Source: Paenibacillus polygoni (GTDB lineage Bacteria > Bacillota > Bacilli > Paenibacillales > Paenibacillaceae). Taken from it: a DNA stretch of 64,000 nucleotides. The stretch's first letter is position 1. Every line of letters starts with the position of its first letter. Location of the stretch: the NCBI RefSeq assembly GCF_030263935.1, contig NZ_CP127162.1:2675501-2739500 (forward strand), written 5' to 3'. The notes below the pieces were generated by a model, which worked only from the letters and a program-made list of their open reading frames with translations, was not told the origin of the DNA and searched no databases. Made by a program: the position numbers and the translations under genes. This document shows positions 62,896 to 64,000 of the stretch, in pieces.

Positions 62896-64000
62896 GCAGA
62901 CACACCTCTTTTTCTCCGCACGGATTTTCGGTATATACGAGCTCCTACGAAGGCTACAACACCCAGGACGAGTAAAGTCATGATCGTACCGAAATAATCT
63001 CGTAACAATTCTTTGCGGTAGAGCAGGAACGACTTGGAGTAATTAGCCAGATCCATACTTCGATCAAAATAACTCATTGCATCTTTATAATCCCCTTGCC
63101 TTAGCAGCGCTTTACCGATTCCAGAATAAGCAAATTCTAAATTTGCGTTCATATTTATCGTTTCATTAAATAACTCATAAGCTTTCTCTTCATCACCGCG
63201 ATAATAGCTGCGTACAGCTTCATTAAGTGTTCTTCCATAAGCAGTCGTACGGAACAAAGTGATCTCACCCAATGCTTTATCAAGCACGATAAAGTCATCC
63301 CCTACACGTTCGATCGCTGTCGGTGTTTTAAATTCACCAAGCAAGTTACCAATACCGCCAAAGATATACATTAAGTGTCCATCTCCGTTATATGTGAAAA
63401 TTCTTCCGCGCTTCGAATCCAGCACGCTGTACATTTCACTATCGGAAACTTCGATATCAATCAATCGGGAAGGGCCTGCATCTACCGTATAATTAATATC
63501 GCCTTGGGGGTTAAAATAACCCGTACGCCGTAAGATATCATTGCCTTGTGCGTTCAGTTTTTTAATATTGTCTCCCCACTGATCTCCGTTGGTCGCATAA
63601 ATAAAACCTTCGTTATCAATGTCAAGATTCGTAAATTCCGTAGGTGTATACATTATCATCTGACTGCGCTGCGCTTGTGTGGAGATTCGCTTCCAAAAAT
63701 AATCGATAGGATCGATCTTTACTCGGTTCGCACCAATAAAAGAAGTGAATACGCCCTCCGCATTAAATTCCATAAATCCGTCAAATACACCCGTCGACAT
63801 GACGTACAGACGCTGTGCATTATCCATTACCACACGTACGGGCTGAAACTGAAAATTAGCTTGCAATAGATCCGACTCCGGCGCCCCAATCACTTTTACT
63901 AAATGAAAATCCTGGTCTAAATGAACGATTCGGTTATTTCCTGTATCCGCAACGATTACATGATTCTGATCTGTAACGAACAGCCCTTGAGGATTGGAAA
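62892..64000 (-). CDS. NHL-repeat / TPR membrane-anchored protein (partial)
   Basis: The 3' part (at least 368 codons) of a gene open to the right edge. Residues repeat NHL-like strands: NPQGLFVTDQNHVIVADTGN, LDQDFHLVKVIGAPES, RLYVMSTGVFDGFMEFNAEG, GFIYATNGDQWGDNIKKLN, SDSEMYSVLDSKRGRIFTYNGDG, DDFIVLDKALGEITLF, as in a beta-propeller. Then two TPR-type helices (DEEKAYELFNETINMN; FAYSGIGKALLRQGDYKDAMSYFD) and a C-terminal transmembrane helix (GTIMTLLVLGVVAFVGARIY) with a basic end. The propeller would lie outside the cell. First visible gene of the transporter operon. Confidence 0.88.
   Translation of the reverse strand, partial: SNPQGLFVTDQNHVIVADTGNNRIVHLDQDFHLVKVIGAPESDLLQANFQFQPVRVVMDNAQRLYVMSTGVFDGFMEFNAEGVFTSFIGANRVKIDPIDYFWKRISTQAQRSQMIMYTPTEFTNLDIDNEGFIYATNGDQWGDNIKKLNAQGNDILRRTGYFNPQGDINYTVDAGPSRLIDIEVSDSEMYSVLDSKRGRIFTYNGDGHLMYIFGGIGNLLGEFKTPTAIERVGDDFIVLDKALGEITLFRTTAYGRTLNEAVRSYYRGDEEKAYELFNETINMNANLEFAYSGIGKALLRQGDYKDAMSYFDRSMDLANYSKSFLLYRKELLRDYFGTIMTLLVLGVVAFVGARIYRKSVRRKRGVSA

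Overview
The window looks like a chromosomal segment of a Paenibacillus-type Firmicute. The signs are: strong AGGAGG-like ribosome binding sites with frequent GTG/TTG starts, YesM/YesN-type two-component systems beside sugar ABC transporters, a Bacillus-style cydABDC operon, araBDA with a divergent GntR/LacI-type AraR, cre-like CcpA sites, and many secreted and cytoplasmic plant-polysaccharide hydrolases. Most genes lie on the minus strand. No rRNA, tRNA, CRISPR array, transposase or phage structural gene was seen. The assignment rests on protein families and gene order only; no database search was possible.

Layout. 1-5130: a minus-strand operon of YesM-type kinase, YesN-type regulator, lipoprotein sugar-binding protein and the start of a MalF-type permease. 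5464-11981: small membrane proteins, class II fructose bisphosphatase (glpX), glucose-dehydrogenase-type SDR, an AAC(3)-family acetyltransferase and an SGNH esterase. 12341-14044: secreted GH5 enzyme with a ricin-type lectin domain. 14141-17665: small unknown genes and decayed coding fragments plus a secreted RCC1-repeat protein. 17954-22110: LOG-type phosphoribohydrolase, MazG, an ECF sigma/anti-sigma pair and a polysaccharide deacetylase. 22320-29163: cydA-cydB-cydD-cydC and an orphan NarL-type regulator. 29322-31483: PemK-like protein, SUMF1-like lipoprotein and GH11 xylanase. 31770-37005: araB-araD-araA and divergent araR. 37072-41666: LysR regulator divergent from a CofE-like ligase, erythromycin-esterase homologue and two small exported proteins. 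41936-57693: pectate lyase, an HD-CHAP fusion, NAGPA-like protein, then a run of carbohydrate genes (unrecognised barrel protein, GH30, binding protein, esterase, GH10, GH95-like) ending in a DUF1854/ABC-exporter pair. 57812-64000: a transporter operon NHL/TPR - YIP1 - DUF5696 - MalF - MalG.

How the parts fit. Secreted GH11, GH30, GH5 and pectate lyase would cut xylan, beta-glucan and pectin outside the cell. Binding proteins and permeases would import the oligosaccharides. Leaderless GH10, GH95-like, esterase and the unrecognised 656-residue protein would finish them in the cytoplasm, and araBDA would feed L-arabinose into the pentose phosphate pathway. cre-like sites at the GH5, GH11, pectate lyase, araB and binding-protein genes suggest shared carbon catabolite control. 

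The least ordinary items are: the DUF1854 protein with an ABC exporter carrying an N-terminal extension and zinc ribbon, inside a glycan locus; the DUF5696/YIP1/NHL transporter operon; the HD-CHAP fusion; a CofE-like ligase in a lineage not known for coenzyme F420; and three stretches of unannotated, apparently decayed coding sequence found by reading the minus strand of intergenic DNA.
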